From Macropodus opercularis (taxonomy: Eukaryota; Chordata; Actinopteri; Anabantiformes; Osphronemidae), in contig CM061109.1 of assembly GCA_030770545.1 (NCBI GenBank), forward strand, positions 6,076,001-6,140,000: 64,000 nucleotides of DNA, written 5' to 3'. The position numbers and the translations under genes were made by a program. Shown here piece by piece: positions 21,360-35,019 of the stretch (the first letter of the stretch is position 1; each line of letters opens with the position of its first letter). Under the pieces are notes generated by a model. The model was not told the origin of the DNA. It saw nothing but the letters and a program-made list of their open reading frames with translations, and made no database searches.

Positions 21360-22953
21360 TGCTTCAGAACACTGGACTCACTCTGAATGGAGCGTCCGCT
21401 GTCTGCCTCCTGTCCCGGATGTCAGGCGGGAATCCAGTCCTGTTTCTGTGGAGCAGGTGGAACTTTTCCCTGGTGTCGGCTGTAACCATTAGTCTGGACT
21501 CAGGTGCCGGTCATCAGACTGTCCATCACACTTTTATACTACAAAATAAAACCAATATAAATCAAATTAATCAAAATACAAGCTAGGTTTAACACAAAGG
21601 TACATGTAAGTAGACACAGAAGTTTTAAAGCTATGCCAAAATCAATGCTTTGCCCCAACCTACAGGGAACTACTGTAATCTGTCAATACCCAAAGCATCT
21701 ATTCTATACATTTGCACTTTCAGTCCAAAACCTGTTAACTAATGATCAGTAGCCTGAGCATCACAGAGAGGAGACTTGTTGGCTCTCGCCTCAACAATGA
21801 GTTTATGTTACAAGTTCAGAGGTTCATCGTAAAATACTGTGATGTAATTTCAGTTTGTATGTGATATAAAAGATGGTTCATAACACTGTACTCACTGTGA
21901 ACGGAGCATCCGCTGTCCGCCTCCTGTTCCGAACATCAGGCGGGAATCCAGTCCTCCTTTTTCTGTTTAGAGGAACCTTTCCCTTGTGTCGACTGTAACC
22001 CTCAGTCTGGACTCAGGCGTCAGTCGGCAGACTGTCCGTCCAACTTCTGACACCAAGATGTTGGTGGAAAAACCTTCTTCAAATGCTGGAACATACTGAG
22101 AAAACTAGAGGAGCATGTTGGTGTAATGAACCAGCTCAACGTTTAGTACGTGCTGGCATGAGGAAGACATCCTACAGCGAACCACTGTCTTCTGATGGAT
22201 GTTAACACCAGAGCTTCTTATATATTGTAACACAATGGTTTAGCCACCCCTCGCATGCTACCTGCTGTCTAAACGCATGTTCCATTTGGCCAACACACCA
22301 ACCTGGTAAAGCTTCTAACTTCCCCATTTTGTTCCCTGTGGTTGTGTAGATTCACTTGGGCCGGTGCTTAAACTTTCAATGGGCTTATCATTCACACAGG
22401 GGTTTTCACTCACACTGATCTTCCCATCTCATCGTATGGTTGGATCTTATCACACATACTCTAACTTTGGGTGACTCTCTTCAGCCAGGTAGTTTGTATG
22501 ACACATTCGTTCCGAGCAACGTACCCTGTAGTGTGCTTATCAGCAATGCACACGGGACACTGAAGGAGTCATCGCAAAGCTTATGATGTTATTATATCAG
22601 TCATACGCCCATTTTATTCAGATGGGACATCCCTAGATGTATGAATGCTTTAAAACATAAAATCAACTCAAATAAAACTAAATACAAGCTAGGTTTACCA
22701 CAAAGTGACACAAATGAAGACAAAAAAAATCTGCTTTAAAACATAGGCCACAATGTTGCTGAACTTTTTCTTACACATGTGGTCGATTCTCTTTAAACCC
22801 ATGAATGACTTACACAACGTAAGACTTCAGTATTTGTAATATCCTACATGTAACTTCACTGTAACATTCACTGACCACTAAAGAAATTACAGAACGCGTC
22901 AGGTGACTAAACCATTTCACAGAGCTACACACACATTCTTCACCTACACATAG
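21360..22953 (+). repeat. Representative satellite monomer with two related halves
   Basis: The monomer contains a ~520 bp part (21360-21880) and a ~1075 bp part (21880-22953) that begin alike. Both have an 'acactg-actcactNtgaa-ggagc-tccgctgtc-gcctcctgt' start, a 'gtctggactcaggcg' core and later an 'atacaagctaggttta' box. They differ by substitutions and by an extra ~500 bp in the second part. The repeat is therefore an old dimer that later spread as one unit. Each monomer also has a TATA-like gatataaaag near its middle (21862 here). I see no function. Confidence 0.8.
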
Positions 22954-25900
22954 TTGCTTCAGAACACTGGACTCACTCTGAATGGAGCGTCCGCTGTCTG
23001 CCTCCTGTCCCGGATGTCAGGCGGGAATCCAGTCCTGTTTCTGTGGAGCAGGTGGAACTTTTCCCTGGTGTCGGCTGTAACCATCAGTCTGGACTCAGGC
23101 GCCGGTCAGCAGACTGTCCATCACACTTTTATACTACAAAATAAAACCAATATAAATCAAATTAATCAAAATACAAGCTAGGTTTAACACAAAGGTACAT
23201 GTAAGTAGACACAGAAGTTTTAAAGCTATGCCCAAATCAATGCTTTGCCCCAACCTACAGGGAACTCCTGTAATCTGTTAATACCCCAAGCATCTATTCT
23301 ATACATTTGCACTTTCAGTCCAAAACCTGTTAACTAATGATCAGTAGCCTGAGCATCACAGAGAGGAGACTTGTTGGCTCTCGCCTCAACAATGAGTTTA
23401 TGTTACAAGTTCAGAGGTTCATCGTAAAATACTGTGATGTAATTTCACTTTGTATGTGATATAAAAGATGGTTCATAACACTGTACTCACTGTGAACGGA
23501 GCATCCGCTGTCCGCCTCCTGTTCCGAACATCAGGCGGGAATCCAGTCCTCCTTTTTCTGTTTAGAGGAACCTTTCCCTTGTGTCGACTGTAACCCTCAG
23601 TCTGGACTCAGGCGTCAGTCGGCAGACTGTCCGTCCAACTTCTGACACCAAGATGTCGTGGAAAAACCTTCTTCAAATGCTGGAACATACTGAGAAAACT
23701 AGAGGAGCATGTTGGTGTAATGAACCAGCTCAACGTTTAGTACGTGCTGGCATGAGGAAGACATCCTACAGCGAACCACTGTCTTCTGATGGATGTTAAC
23801 ACCAGAGCTTCTTATATATTGTAACACAATGGTTTAGCCACCCCTCGCATGCTACCTGCTGTCTAAACGCATGTTCCATTTGGCCAACACACCAACCTGG
23901 TAAAGCTTCTAACTTCCCCATTTTGTTCCCTGTGGTTGTGTAGATTCACTTGGGCCGGTGCTTAAACTTTCAATGGGCTTATCATTCACACAGGGGTTTT
24001 CACTCACACTGATCTTCCCATCTCATCGTATGGTTGGATCTTATCACACATACTCTAACTTTGGGTGACTCTCTTCAGCCAGGTAGTTTGTATGACACAT
24101 TCGTTCCGAGCAACGTACCCTGTAGTGTGCTTATCAGCAATGCACACGGGACACTGAAGGAGTCATCGCAAAGCTTATGATGTTATTATATCAGTCATAC
24201 GCCCATTTTATTCAGATGGGACATCCCTAGATGTATGAATGCTCTAAAACATAAAATCAACTCAAATAAAACTAAATACAAGCTAGGTTTACCACAAAGT
24301 GACACAAATTAAGACAAACTAAAATACAGTTTAAAAACATAGGCCACAATGTTGCTGAACTTTTTCTTACACATGTGGTCGATTCTCTTTAAACCCATGA
24401 ATGACTTACACAACGTAAGACTTCAGTATTTGTAATATCCTACATGTAACTTCACTGTAACATTCACTGACCACTAAAGAAATTACAGAACGCGTCAGGT
24501 GACTAAACCATTTCACAGAGCTACACACACATTCTTCACCTACACATAGTTGCTTCAGAACACTGGACTCACTCTGAATGGAGCGTCCGCTGTCTGCCTC
24601 CTGTCCCGGATGTCAGGCGGGAATCCAGTCCTGTTTCTGTGGAGCAGGTGGAACTTTTCCCTGGTGTCGGCTGTAACCATCAGTCTGGACTCAGGCGCCG
24701 GTCAGCAGACTGTCCATCACACTTTTATACTACAAAATAAAACCAATATAAATCAAATTAATCAAAATACAAGCTAGGTTTAACACAAAGGTACATGTAA
24801 TTAGACACAGAAGTTTTAAAGCTATGCCCAAATCAATGCTTTGCCCCAACCTACAGGGAACTCCTGTAATCTGTCAATACCCAAAGCATTTATTCTATAC
24901 ATTTGCACTTTCAGTCCAAAACCTGTTAACTAATGATCAGTAGCCTGAGCATCACAGAGAGGAGACTTGTTGGCTCTCGCCTCAACAATGAGTTTATGTT
25001 ACAAGTTCAGAGGTTCATCGTAAAATACTGTGATGTAATTTCAGTTTGTATGTGATATAAAAGATGGTTCATAACACTGTACTCACTGTGAACGGAGCAT
25101 CCGCTGTCCGCCTCCTGTTCCGAACATCAGGCGGGAATCCAGTCCTCCTTTTTCTGTTTAGAGGAACCTTTCCCTTGTGTCGACTGTAACCCTCAGTCTG
25201 GACTCAGGCGTCAGTCGGCAGACTGTCCGTCCAACTTCTGACACCAAGATGTCGTGGAAAAACCTTCTTCTTATGACAAATGCTGGAACATACTGAGAAA
25301 ACTAGAGGAGCACGTTGGTGTAATGAACCAGCTCAACGTTTAGTACGTGCTGGCATGAGGAAGACATCCTACAGCGAACCACTGTCTTCTGATGGATGTT
25401 AACACCAGAGCTTTTTATATATTGTAACACAATGGTTTAGCCACCCCTCGCATGCTACCTGCTGTCTAAACGCATGTTTCATTTGGCCAACACACCAACC
25501 TGGTAAAGCTTCTAACTTCCCCATTTTGTTCCCTGTGGTTGTGTAGATTCACTTGGGCCGGTGCTTAAACTTTCAATGGGCTTATCATTCACACAGGGGT
25601 TTTCACTCACACTGATCTTCCCATCTCATCGTATGGTTGGATCTTATCACACATACTCTAACTTTGGGTGACTCTCTTCAGCCAGGTAGTTTGTATGACA
25701 CATTCGTTCCGAGCAACGTACCCTGTAGTGTGCTTATCAGCAATGCACACGGGACACTGAAGGAGTCATCGCAAAGCTTATGATGTTATTATATCAGTCA
25801 TACGCCCATTTTATTCAGATGGGACATCCCTAGATGTATGAATGCTCTAAAACATAAAATCAACTCAAATAAAACTAAATACAAGCTAGGTTTACCACAA

Positions 25901-28900
25901 AGTGACACAAATGAAGACAAACTAAAATACAGTTTAAAAACATAGGCCACAATGTTGCTGAACATTTACACATGTGGTCGATTCTCTTTAAACCCATTAA
26001 TGACTTACACAACGTAAGACTTCAGTATTTGTAATATCCTACGTGTAACTTCACTGTAACATTCACTGACCACTAAAGAAATTACAGAACGCGTCAGGTG
26101 ACTAAACCATTTCACAGAGCTACACACACATTCTTCACCTACACATAGTTGCTTCAGAACACTGGACTCACTCTGAATGGAGCGTCCGCTGTCTGCCTCC
26201 TGTCCCGGATGTCAGGCGGGAATCCAGTCCTGTTTCTGTGGAGCAGGTGGAACTTTTCCCTGGTGTCGGCTGTAACCATCAGTCTGGACTCAGGCGCCGG
26301 TCAGCAGACTGTCCATCACACTTTTATACTACAAAATAAAACCAATATAAATCAAATTAATCAAAATACAAGCTAGGTTTAACACAAAGGTACATGTAAG
26401 TAGACACAGAAGTTTTAAAGCTATGCCCAAATCAATGCTTTGCCCCAACCTACAGGGAACTCCTGTAATCTGTTAATACCCAAAGCATCTATTCTATACA
26501 TTTGCACTTTCAGTCCAAAACCTGTTAACTAATGATCAGTAGCCTGAGCATCACAGAGAGGAGACTTGTTGGCTCTCGCCTCAACAATGAGTTTATGTTA
26601 CAAGTTCAGAGGTTCATCGTAAAATACTGTGATGTAATTTCAGTTTGTATGTGATATAAAAGATGGCTCATAACACTGTACTCACTGTGAACGGAGCATC
26701 CGCTGTCCGCCTCCTGTTCCGAACATCAGGCGTGAATCCAGTCCTCCTTTTTCTGTTTAGAGGAACCTTTCCCTTGTGTCGACTGTAACCCTCAGCCTGG
26801 ACTCAGGCGTCAGTCGGCAGACTGTCCGTCCAACTTCTGACACCAAGATGTCGTGGAAAAACCTTCTTCAAATGCTGGAACATACTGAGAAAACTAGAGG
26901 AGCATGTTGGTGTAATGAACCAGCTCAACGTTTAGTACGTGCTGGCATGAGGAAGACATCCTACAGCGAACCACTGTCTTCTGATGGATGTTAACACCAG
27001 AGCTTCTTATATATTGTAACACAATGGTTTAGCCACCCCTCGCATGCTACCTGCTGTCTAAACGCATGTTCCATTTGGCCAACACACCAACCTGGTAAAG
27101 CTTCTAACTTCCCCATTTTGTTCCCTGTGGTTGTGTAGATTCACTTGGGCCGGTGCTTAAACTTTCAATGGGCTTATCATTCACACAGGGGTTTTCACTC
27201 ACACTGATCTTCCCATCTCATCGTATGGTTGGATCTTATCAAACATACTCTAACTTTGGGTGACTCTCTTCAGCCAGGTAGTTTGTATGACACATTCGTT
27301 CCGAGCAACGTACCCTGTAGTGTGCTTATCAGCAATGCACACGGGACACTGAAGGAGTCATCGCAAAGCTTATGATGTTATTATATCAGTCATACGCCCA
27401 TTTTATTCAGATGGGACATCCCTAGATGTATGAATGCTCTAAAACATAAAATCAACTCAAATAAAACTAAATACAAGCTAGGTTTACCACAAAGTGACAC
27501 AAATGAAGACAAAAAAAATATGCTTTAAAACATAGGCCACAATGTTGCTGAACTTTTTCTTACACATGTGGTCGATTCTCTTTAAACCCATGAATGACTT
27601 ACACAACGTAAGACTTCAGTATTTGTAATATCCTACATGTAACTTCACTGTAACATTCACTGACCACTAAAGAAATTACAGAACGCGTCAGGTGACTAAA
27701 CCATTTCACAGAGCTACACACACATTCTTCACCTACACATAGTTGCTTCAGAACACTGGACTCACTCTGAATGGAGCGTCCGCTGTCTGCCTCCTGTCCC
27801 GGATGTCAGGCGGGAATCCAGTCCTGTTTCTGTGGAGCAGGTGGAACTTTTCCCTGGTGTCGGCTGTAACCATTAGTCTGGACTCAGGTGCCGGTCATCA
27901 GACTGTCCATCACACTTTTATACTACAAAATAAAACCAATATAAATCAAATTAATCAAAATACAAGCTAGGTTTAACACAAAGGTACATGTAAGTAGACA
28001 CAGAAGTTTTAAAGCTATGCCCAAATCAATGCTTTGCCCCAACCTACAGGGAACTACTGTAATCTGTCAATACCCAAAGCATCTATTCTATACATTTGCA
28101 CTTTCAGTCCAAAACCTGTTAACTAATGATCAGTAGCCTGAGCATCACAGAGAGGAGACTTGTTGGCTCTCGCCTCAACAATGAGTTTATGTTACAAGTT
28201 CAGAGGTTCATCGTAAAATACTGTGATGTAATTTCAGTTTGTATGTGATATAAAAGATGGCTCATAACACTGTACTCACTGTGAACGGAGCATCCGCTGT
28301 CCGCCTCCTGTTCCGAACATCAGGCGTGAATCCAGTCCTCCTTTTTCTGTTTAGAGGAACCTTTCCCTTGTGTCGACTGTAACCCTCAGTCTGGACTCAG
28401 GCGTCAGTCGGCAGACTGTCCGTCCAACTTCTGACACCAAGATGTCGTGGAAAAACCTTCTTCAAATGCTGGAACATACTGAGAAAACTAGAGGAGCATG
28501 TTGGTGTAATGAACCAGCTCAACGTTTAGTACGTGCTGGCATGAGGAAGACATCCTACAGCGAACCACTGTCTTCTGATGGATGTTAACACCAGAGCTTC
28601 TTATATATTGTAACACAATGGTTTAGCCACCCCTCGCATGCTACCTGCTGTCTAAACGCATGTTCCATTTGGCCAACACACCAACCTGGTAAAGCTTCTA
28701 ACTTCCCCATTTTGTTCCCTGTGGTTGTGTAGATTCACTTGGGCCGGTGCTTAAACTTTCAATGGGCTTATCATTCACACAGGGGTTTTCACTCACACTG
28801 ATCTTCCCATCTCATCGTATGGTTGGATCTTATCACACATACTCTAACTTTGGGTGACTCTCTTCAGCCAGGTAGTTTGTATGACACATTCGTTCCGAGC

Positions 28901-31900
28901 AACGTACCCTGTAGTGTGCTTATCAGCAATGCACACGGGACACTGAAGGAGTCATCGCAAAGCTTATGATGTTATTATATCAGTCATACGCCCATTTTAT
29001 TCAGATGGGACATCCCTAGATGTATGAATGCTCTAAAACATAAAATCAACTCAAATAAAACTAAATACAAGCTAGGTTTACCACAAAGTGACACAAATGA
29101 AGACAAACTAAAATACAGTTTAAAAACATAGGCCACAATGTTGCTGAACATTTACACATGTGGTCGATTCTCTTTAAACCCATGAATGACTTACACAACG
29201 TAAGACTTCAGTATTTGTAATATCCTACATGTAACTTCACTGTAACATTCACTGACCACTAAAGAAATTACAGAACGCGTCAGGTGACTAAACCATTTCA
29301 GAGAGCTACACACACATTCTTCACCTACACATAGTTGCTTCAGAACACTGGACTCACTCTGAATGGAGCGTCCGCTGTCTGCCTCCTGTCCCGGATGTCA
29401 GGCGGGAATCCAGTCCTGTTTCTGTGGAGCAGGTGGAACTTTTCCCTGGTGTCGGCTGTAACCATTAGTCTGGACTCAGGCGCCGGTCAGCAGACTGTCC
29501 ATCACACTTTTATACTACAAAATAAAACCAATATAAATCGAAATATTTAAAATACAAGCTAGGTTTAACACAAAGGTACATGTAAGTAGACACAGAAGTT
29601 TTAAAGCTATGCCCAAATCAATGCTTTGCCCCAACCTACAGGGAACTACTGTAATCTGTCAATACCCAAAGCATTTATTCTATACATTTGCACTTTCAGT
29701 CCAAAACCTGTTAACTAATGATCAGTAGCCTGAGCATCACAGAGAGGAGACTTGTTGGCTCTCGCCTCAACAATGAGTTTATGTTACAAGTTCAGAGGTT
29801 CATCGTAAAATACTGTGATGTAATTTCAGTTTGTATGTGATATAAAAGATGGTTCATAACACTGTACTCACTGTGAACGGAGCATCCGCTGTCCGCCTCC
29901 TGTTCCGAACATCAGGCGGGAATCCAGTCCTCCTTTTTCTGTTTAGAGGAACCTTTCCCTTGTGTCGACTGTAACCCTCAGTCTGGACTCAGGCGTCAGT
30001 CGGCAGACTGTCCGTCCAACTTCTGACACCAAGATGTCGTGGAAAAACCTTCTTCAAATGCTGGAACATACTGAGAAAACTAGAGGAGCATGTTGGTGTA
30101 ATGAACCAGCTCAACGTTTAGTACGTGCTGGCATGAGGAAGACATCCTACAGCGAACCACTGTCTTCTGATGGATGTTAACACCAGAGCTTCTTATATAT
30201 TGTAACACAATGGTTTAGCCACCCCTCGCATGCTACCTGCTGTCTAAACGCATGTTCCATTTGGCCAACACACCAACCTGGTAAAGCTTCTAACTTCCCC
30301 ATTTTGTTCCCTGTGGTTGTGTAGATTCACTTGGGCCGGTGCTTAAACTTTCAATGGGCTTATCATTCACACAGGGGTTTTCACTCACACTGATCTTCCC
30401 ATCTCATCGTATGGTTGGATCTTATCACACATACTCTAACTTTGGGTGACTCTCTTCAGCCAGGTAGTTTGTATGACACATTCGTTCCGAGCAACGTACC
30501 CTGTAGTGTGCTTATCAGCAATGCACACGGGACACTGAAGGAGTCATCGCAAAGCTTATGATGTTATTATATCAGTCATACGCCCATTTTATTCAGATGG
30601 GACATCCCTAGATGTATGAATGCTCTAAAACATAAAATCAACTCAAATAAAACTAAATACAAGCTAGGTTTACCACAAAGTGACACAAATTAAGACAAAC
30701 TAAAATACAGTTTAAAAACATAGGCCACAATGTTGCTGAACTTTTTCTTACACATGTGGTCGATTCTCTTTAAACCCATGAATGACTTACACAACGTAAG
30801 ACTTCAGTATTTGTAATATCCTACATGTAACTTCACTGTAACATTCACTGACCACTAAAGAAATTACAGAACGCGTCAGGTGACTAAACCATTTCACAGA
30901 GCTACACACACATTCTTCACCTACACATAGTTGCTTCAGAACACTGGACTCACTCTGAATGGAGCGTCCGCTGTCTGCCTCCTGTCCCGGATGTCAGGCG
31001 GGAATCCAGTCCTGTTTCTGTGGAGCAGGTGGAACTTTTCCCTGGTGTCGGCTGTAACCATCAGTCTGGACTCAGGCGCCGGTCAGCAGACTGTCCATCA
31101 CACTTTTATACTACAAAATAAAACCAATATAAATCAAATTAATCAAAATACAAGCTAGGTTTAACACAAAGGTACATGTAATTAGACACAGAAGTTTTAA
31201 AGCTATGCCCAAATCAATGCTTTGCCCCAACCTACAGGGAACTCCTGTAATCTGTCAATACCCAAAGCATTTATTCTATACATTTGCACTTTCAGTCCAA
31301 AACCTGTTAACTAATGATCAGTAGCCTGAGCATCACAGAGAGGAGACTTGTTGGCTCTCGCCTCAACAATGAGTTTATGTTACAAGTTCAGAGGTTCATC
31401 GTAAAATACTGTGATGTAATTTCAGTTTGTATGTGATATAAAAGATGGTTCATAACACTGTACTCACTGTGAACGGAGCATCCGCTGTCCGCCTCCTGTT
31501 CCGAACATCAGGCGGGAATCCAGTCCTCCTTTTTCTGTTTAGAGGAACCTTTCCCTTGTGTCGACTGTAACCCTCAGTCTGGACTCAGGCGTCAGTCGGC
31601 AGACTGTCCGTCCAACTTCTGACACCAAGATGTCGTGGAAAAACCTTCTTCAAATGCTGGAACATACTGAGAAAACTAGAGGAGCATGTTGGTGTAATGA
31701 ACCAGCTCAACGTTTAGTACGTGCTGGCATGAGGAAGACATCCTACAGCAAACCACTGTCTTCTGATGGATGTTAACACCAGAGCTTCTTATAGATTGTA
31801 ACACAATGGTTTAGCCACCCCTCGCATGCTACCTGCTGTCTAAACGCATGTTTCATTTGGCCAACAGACCAACCTGGTAAAGCTTCTAAGTCCCCCATTT

Positions 31901-33097
31901 TGTTCCCTGTGGTTGTGTAAATTCACTTGGGCCGGTGCTTAAACTTTCAATGGGCTTATCATTCACACAGGGGTTTTCACTCACACTGATCTTCCCATCT
32001 CATCGTATGGTTGGATCTTATCACACATACTCTAACTTTGGGTGACTCTCTTCAGCCAGGTAGTTTGTATGACACATTCGTTCCGAGCAACGTACCCTGT
32101 AGTGTGCTTATCAGCAATGCACACGGGACACTGAAGGAGTCATCGCAAAGCTTATGATGTTATTATATCAGTCATACGCCCATTTTATTCAGATGGGACA
32201 TCCCTAGATGTATGAATGCTCTAAAACATAAAATCAACTCAAATAAAACTAAATACAAGCTAGGTTTACCACAAAGTGACACAAATGAAGACAAAAAAAA
32301 TCTGCTTTAAAACATAGGCCACAATGTTGCTGAACTTTTTCTTACACATGTGGTCGATTCTCTTTAAACCCATTAATGACTTACACAACGTAAGACTTCA
32401 GTATTTGTAATATCCTACATGTAACTTCACTGTAACATTCACTGACCACTAAAGAAATTACAGAACGCGTCAGGTGACTAAACCATTTCACAGAGCTACA
32501 CACACATTCTTCACCTACACATAGTTGCTTCAGAACACTGGACTCACTCTGAATGGAGCGTCCGCTGTCTGCCTCCTGTCCCGGATGTCAGGCGGGAATC
32601 CAGTCCTGTTTCTGTGGAGCAGGTGGAACTTTTCCCTGGTGTCGGCTGTAACCATCAGTCTGGACTCAGGCGCCGGTCAGCAGACTGTCCATCACACTTT
32701 TATACTACAAAATAAAACCAATATAAATCAAATTAATCAAAATACAAGCTAGGTTTAACACAAAGGTACATGTAAGTAGACACAGAAGTTTTAAAGCTAT
32801 GCCCAAATCAATGCTTTGCCCCAACCTACAGGGAACTCCTGTAATCTGTTAATACCCCAAGCATCTATTCTATACATTTGCACTTTCAGTCCAAAACCTG
32901 TTAACTAATGATCAGTAGCCTGAGCATCACAGAGAGGAGACTTGTTGGCTCTCGCCTCAACAATGAGTTTATGTTACAAGTTCAGAGGTTCATCGTAAAA
33001 TACTGTGATGTAATTTCAGTTTGTATGTGATATAAAAGATGGCTCATAACACTGTACTCACTGTGAACGGAGCATCCGCTGTCCGCCTCCTGTTCCG

Positions 33098-33609
33098 AAC
33101 ATCAGGCGGGAATCCAGTCCTCCTTTTTCTGTTTAGAGGAACCTTTCCCTTGTGTCGACTGTAACCCTCAGTCTGGACTCAGGCGTCAGTCGGCAGACTG
33201 TCCGTCCAACTTCTGACACCAAGATGTCGTGGAAAAACCTTCTTCAAATGCTGGAACATAACACAACGTAAGACTTCAGTATTTGTAATATCCTACATGT
33301 AACTTCACTGTAACATTCACTGACCACTAAAGAAATTACAAAACGCGTCAGGTGACTAAACCATTTCACAGAGCTACACACACATTCTTCAGCTACACAT
33401 AGTTGCTTCAGAACACTGGACTCACTCTGAATGGAGCGTCCGCTGTCTGCCTCCTGTCCCGGATGTCAGGCGGGAATCCAGTCCTGTTTCTGTGGAGCAG
33501 GTGGAACTTTTCCCTGGTGTCGGCTGTAACCATTAGTCTGGACTCAGGCGCCGGTCAGCAGACTGTCCATCACACTTTTATACTACAAAATAAAACCAAT
33601 ATAAATCAA
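33098..33609 (+). repeat. Truncated last monomer of array 1
   Basis: At 33260 the sequence jumps from 'ctggaacata' to 'acacaacgtaag', skipping about 720 bases present in every other monomer, then runs on through the first half of a further monomer and stops at 33609. The array edge therefore carries a deletion that the interior copies lack. Confidence 0.85.
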
Positions 33610-34587
33610 GCGTTGTTGAGGTATGACGTTGAACATTTTATTAATAAAGTAAAACAACATAGATCTTGTATCCTGACATACGAATGAAATTTTTATCTCA
33701 GCATCACTGGACACTGGACTAAACGTTTCAAGTTGGTAAAACTTCCATGCTAACATTTAGTTAAGGTTTTATTCAGTTTTCTCATTTACATAGATAAGTT
33801 GCAACAAAACCTGCACATTTTAGTCTAATCTTGTTCAGGGTGAAAGTAAACAAAAACACCTTCACATGACACAAACAGGTAAAGTACATGAACTATGTCC
33901 TCAACTGATCAGAAAACAGAAGTGAAATGAACATTTTTATCAGCTGTAGAATGTCTTACCTCTGTGTCTCTGTCTTCATGGGGAGGATCTGGTACCGTCT
34001 GGTTTAGGACCCCAGGGTCACGTGATGTCGTCAAACACAAGCTGTTCATCCTCCAGCAGCACAGATACTGGACCTGGTTTACAACTGTTGTTGAAAGAGC
34101 ATCATAAAGAGCAGCGCTGAGGAGCCGATGCTAAGTCAGACACGCTGGGAAAAACGCTTCAGTACAGGCCGCGTACAGGGCAGACGCTGCCCCCTCGTGG
34201 ACAAATACAGGAATGATCCTCCATGACAGTTTTCTAGTGTGACCCATGACTTGATCGGTTTTCGTTTCAATAAGGTAACACTCTAATGTTTTAATAGAGC
34301 ATGTCAAAAAGAAAACATGGAAAACGATAGCAAACACTGACATGATAAGTAGTTTTTCAGGTGAAACAAACGTCCAATAGTAACCAAATCACAATAGTAA
34401 AAAAAACCGTCACAATACACACAATAAGCAGTTCAAGACATTTCTCAACTGATCAGAATGCATAGCACAAATAATATACAAATATTTTTTTATCTCAGCA
34501 TAAAATGTCTTACCTCTGTTTCTCTGTCTCGGTGGAAATGATATGACTGGTACCAGTTTCATCTGTTTAGCCGACTCCACAGTTACG

Positions 34588-34595
34588 TGACGTCA
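34588..34595. promoter_or_regulatory. CRE-type palindrome TGACGTCA in a promoter-like segment, copy B
   Basis: A consensus cAMP-response-element palindrome lies in a locally CpG-richer stretch (34560-34740). On its left, minus-strand splice-donor-like CTTACCTCTG words occur at 34510 and again at 33957. On its right lies a YY1-type AATATGGCGG. The layout resembles a bidirectional promoter. In copy C the site is at 57294-57301. Activity is inferred only. Confidence 0.45.
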
Positions 34596-34713
34596 TCAAC
34601 CGCCGATCTAGCAGTTGATATTCTCAGCCCATCAGATTCAAGCTACCGAGTAACCATGACGACCATGGCGCAGAGGCACTCGGGAAAAACGTGTTGCATT
34701 GATAACATCCAAT

Positions 34714-34794
34714 ATGGCGGCGTCCGGAACTAGCACACGCTCTACCCTTTCAGAAACATGTAAAGCTGTAGCAACCGACAGAAAAGGAGAATAA
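34714..34794 (+). CDS. Short 26-codon ATG frame in a YY1-type context, copy B
   Basis: The frame starts MAASGTSTRS and ends at TAA, followed 17 bases later by CAG/GTAGGT, a strong splice-donor consensus at 34811. ATGGCGGC with an upstream A-rich flank is the usual YY1/first-exon motif. In copy C (57420-57500) the frame is intact with one silent and two amino-acid changes, so no selection is shown. It may be an upstream frame or the 5' exon of a lost gene. Confidence 0.3.
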   Translation: MAASGTSTRSTLSETCKAVATDRKGE

Positions 34795-35019
34795 GAAAAA
34801 AAGCTGGACAGGTAGGTGGCCTCCTCAGTGACATGTTTACTGTGTACAGTAGCGCTGCTAGATGTTTGAATATACAATACGTAAAGCTAAAGTAGCAATG
34901 TCGCTAACAAGCTAACCTAAGGCTAACTGCTGACAATATTTACACAACCACTGTATAACAAGGTTTGGACCATTTTGTTAGCAGTGTATCAACCAGACTG
35001 TGTTTCAGTTGCACATGTG

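Larger units (their letters stand above)
20331..33609 (+). repeat. Satellite array 1, ~1.595 kb monomer, about eight copies
   Basis: A landmark segment (caggcgggaatccagtcctg and its surroundings) recurs at 21359, 22954, 24550, 26149, 27743, 29335, 30931 and 32525. The spacings are 1595, 1596, 1599, 1594, 1592, 1596 and 1594 bases. A ninth partial copy at 33403 follows a deletion. Monomers look about 98-99% identical. Each contains two related but diverged halves. The left edge starts in mid-monomer at about 20331, the right edge is cut at 33609. The short open frames that recur in every monomer are accounted for by the repeat itself and show no sign of coding. Confidence 0.97.

Noticed and set aside
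20331..33609. CRISPR-like array of regular repeats
   Set aside because: The period is 1.6 kb, there are no short repeats with unique spacers, and the sequence is eukaryotic.
21359..33687. Repeated 71-75 codon open frames in every satellite monomer, looking like a tandem gene family
   Set aside because: They begin at non-ATG codons, match no family, and recur only because the DNA repeats; near-identity at all positions, not at codon sites, points to homogenised satellite.
34638..34877. 79-codon minus-strand open frame in the promoter-like segment
   Set aside because: It overlaps the CpG-richer motif cluster, has no recognisable domain and is explained by base composition.
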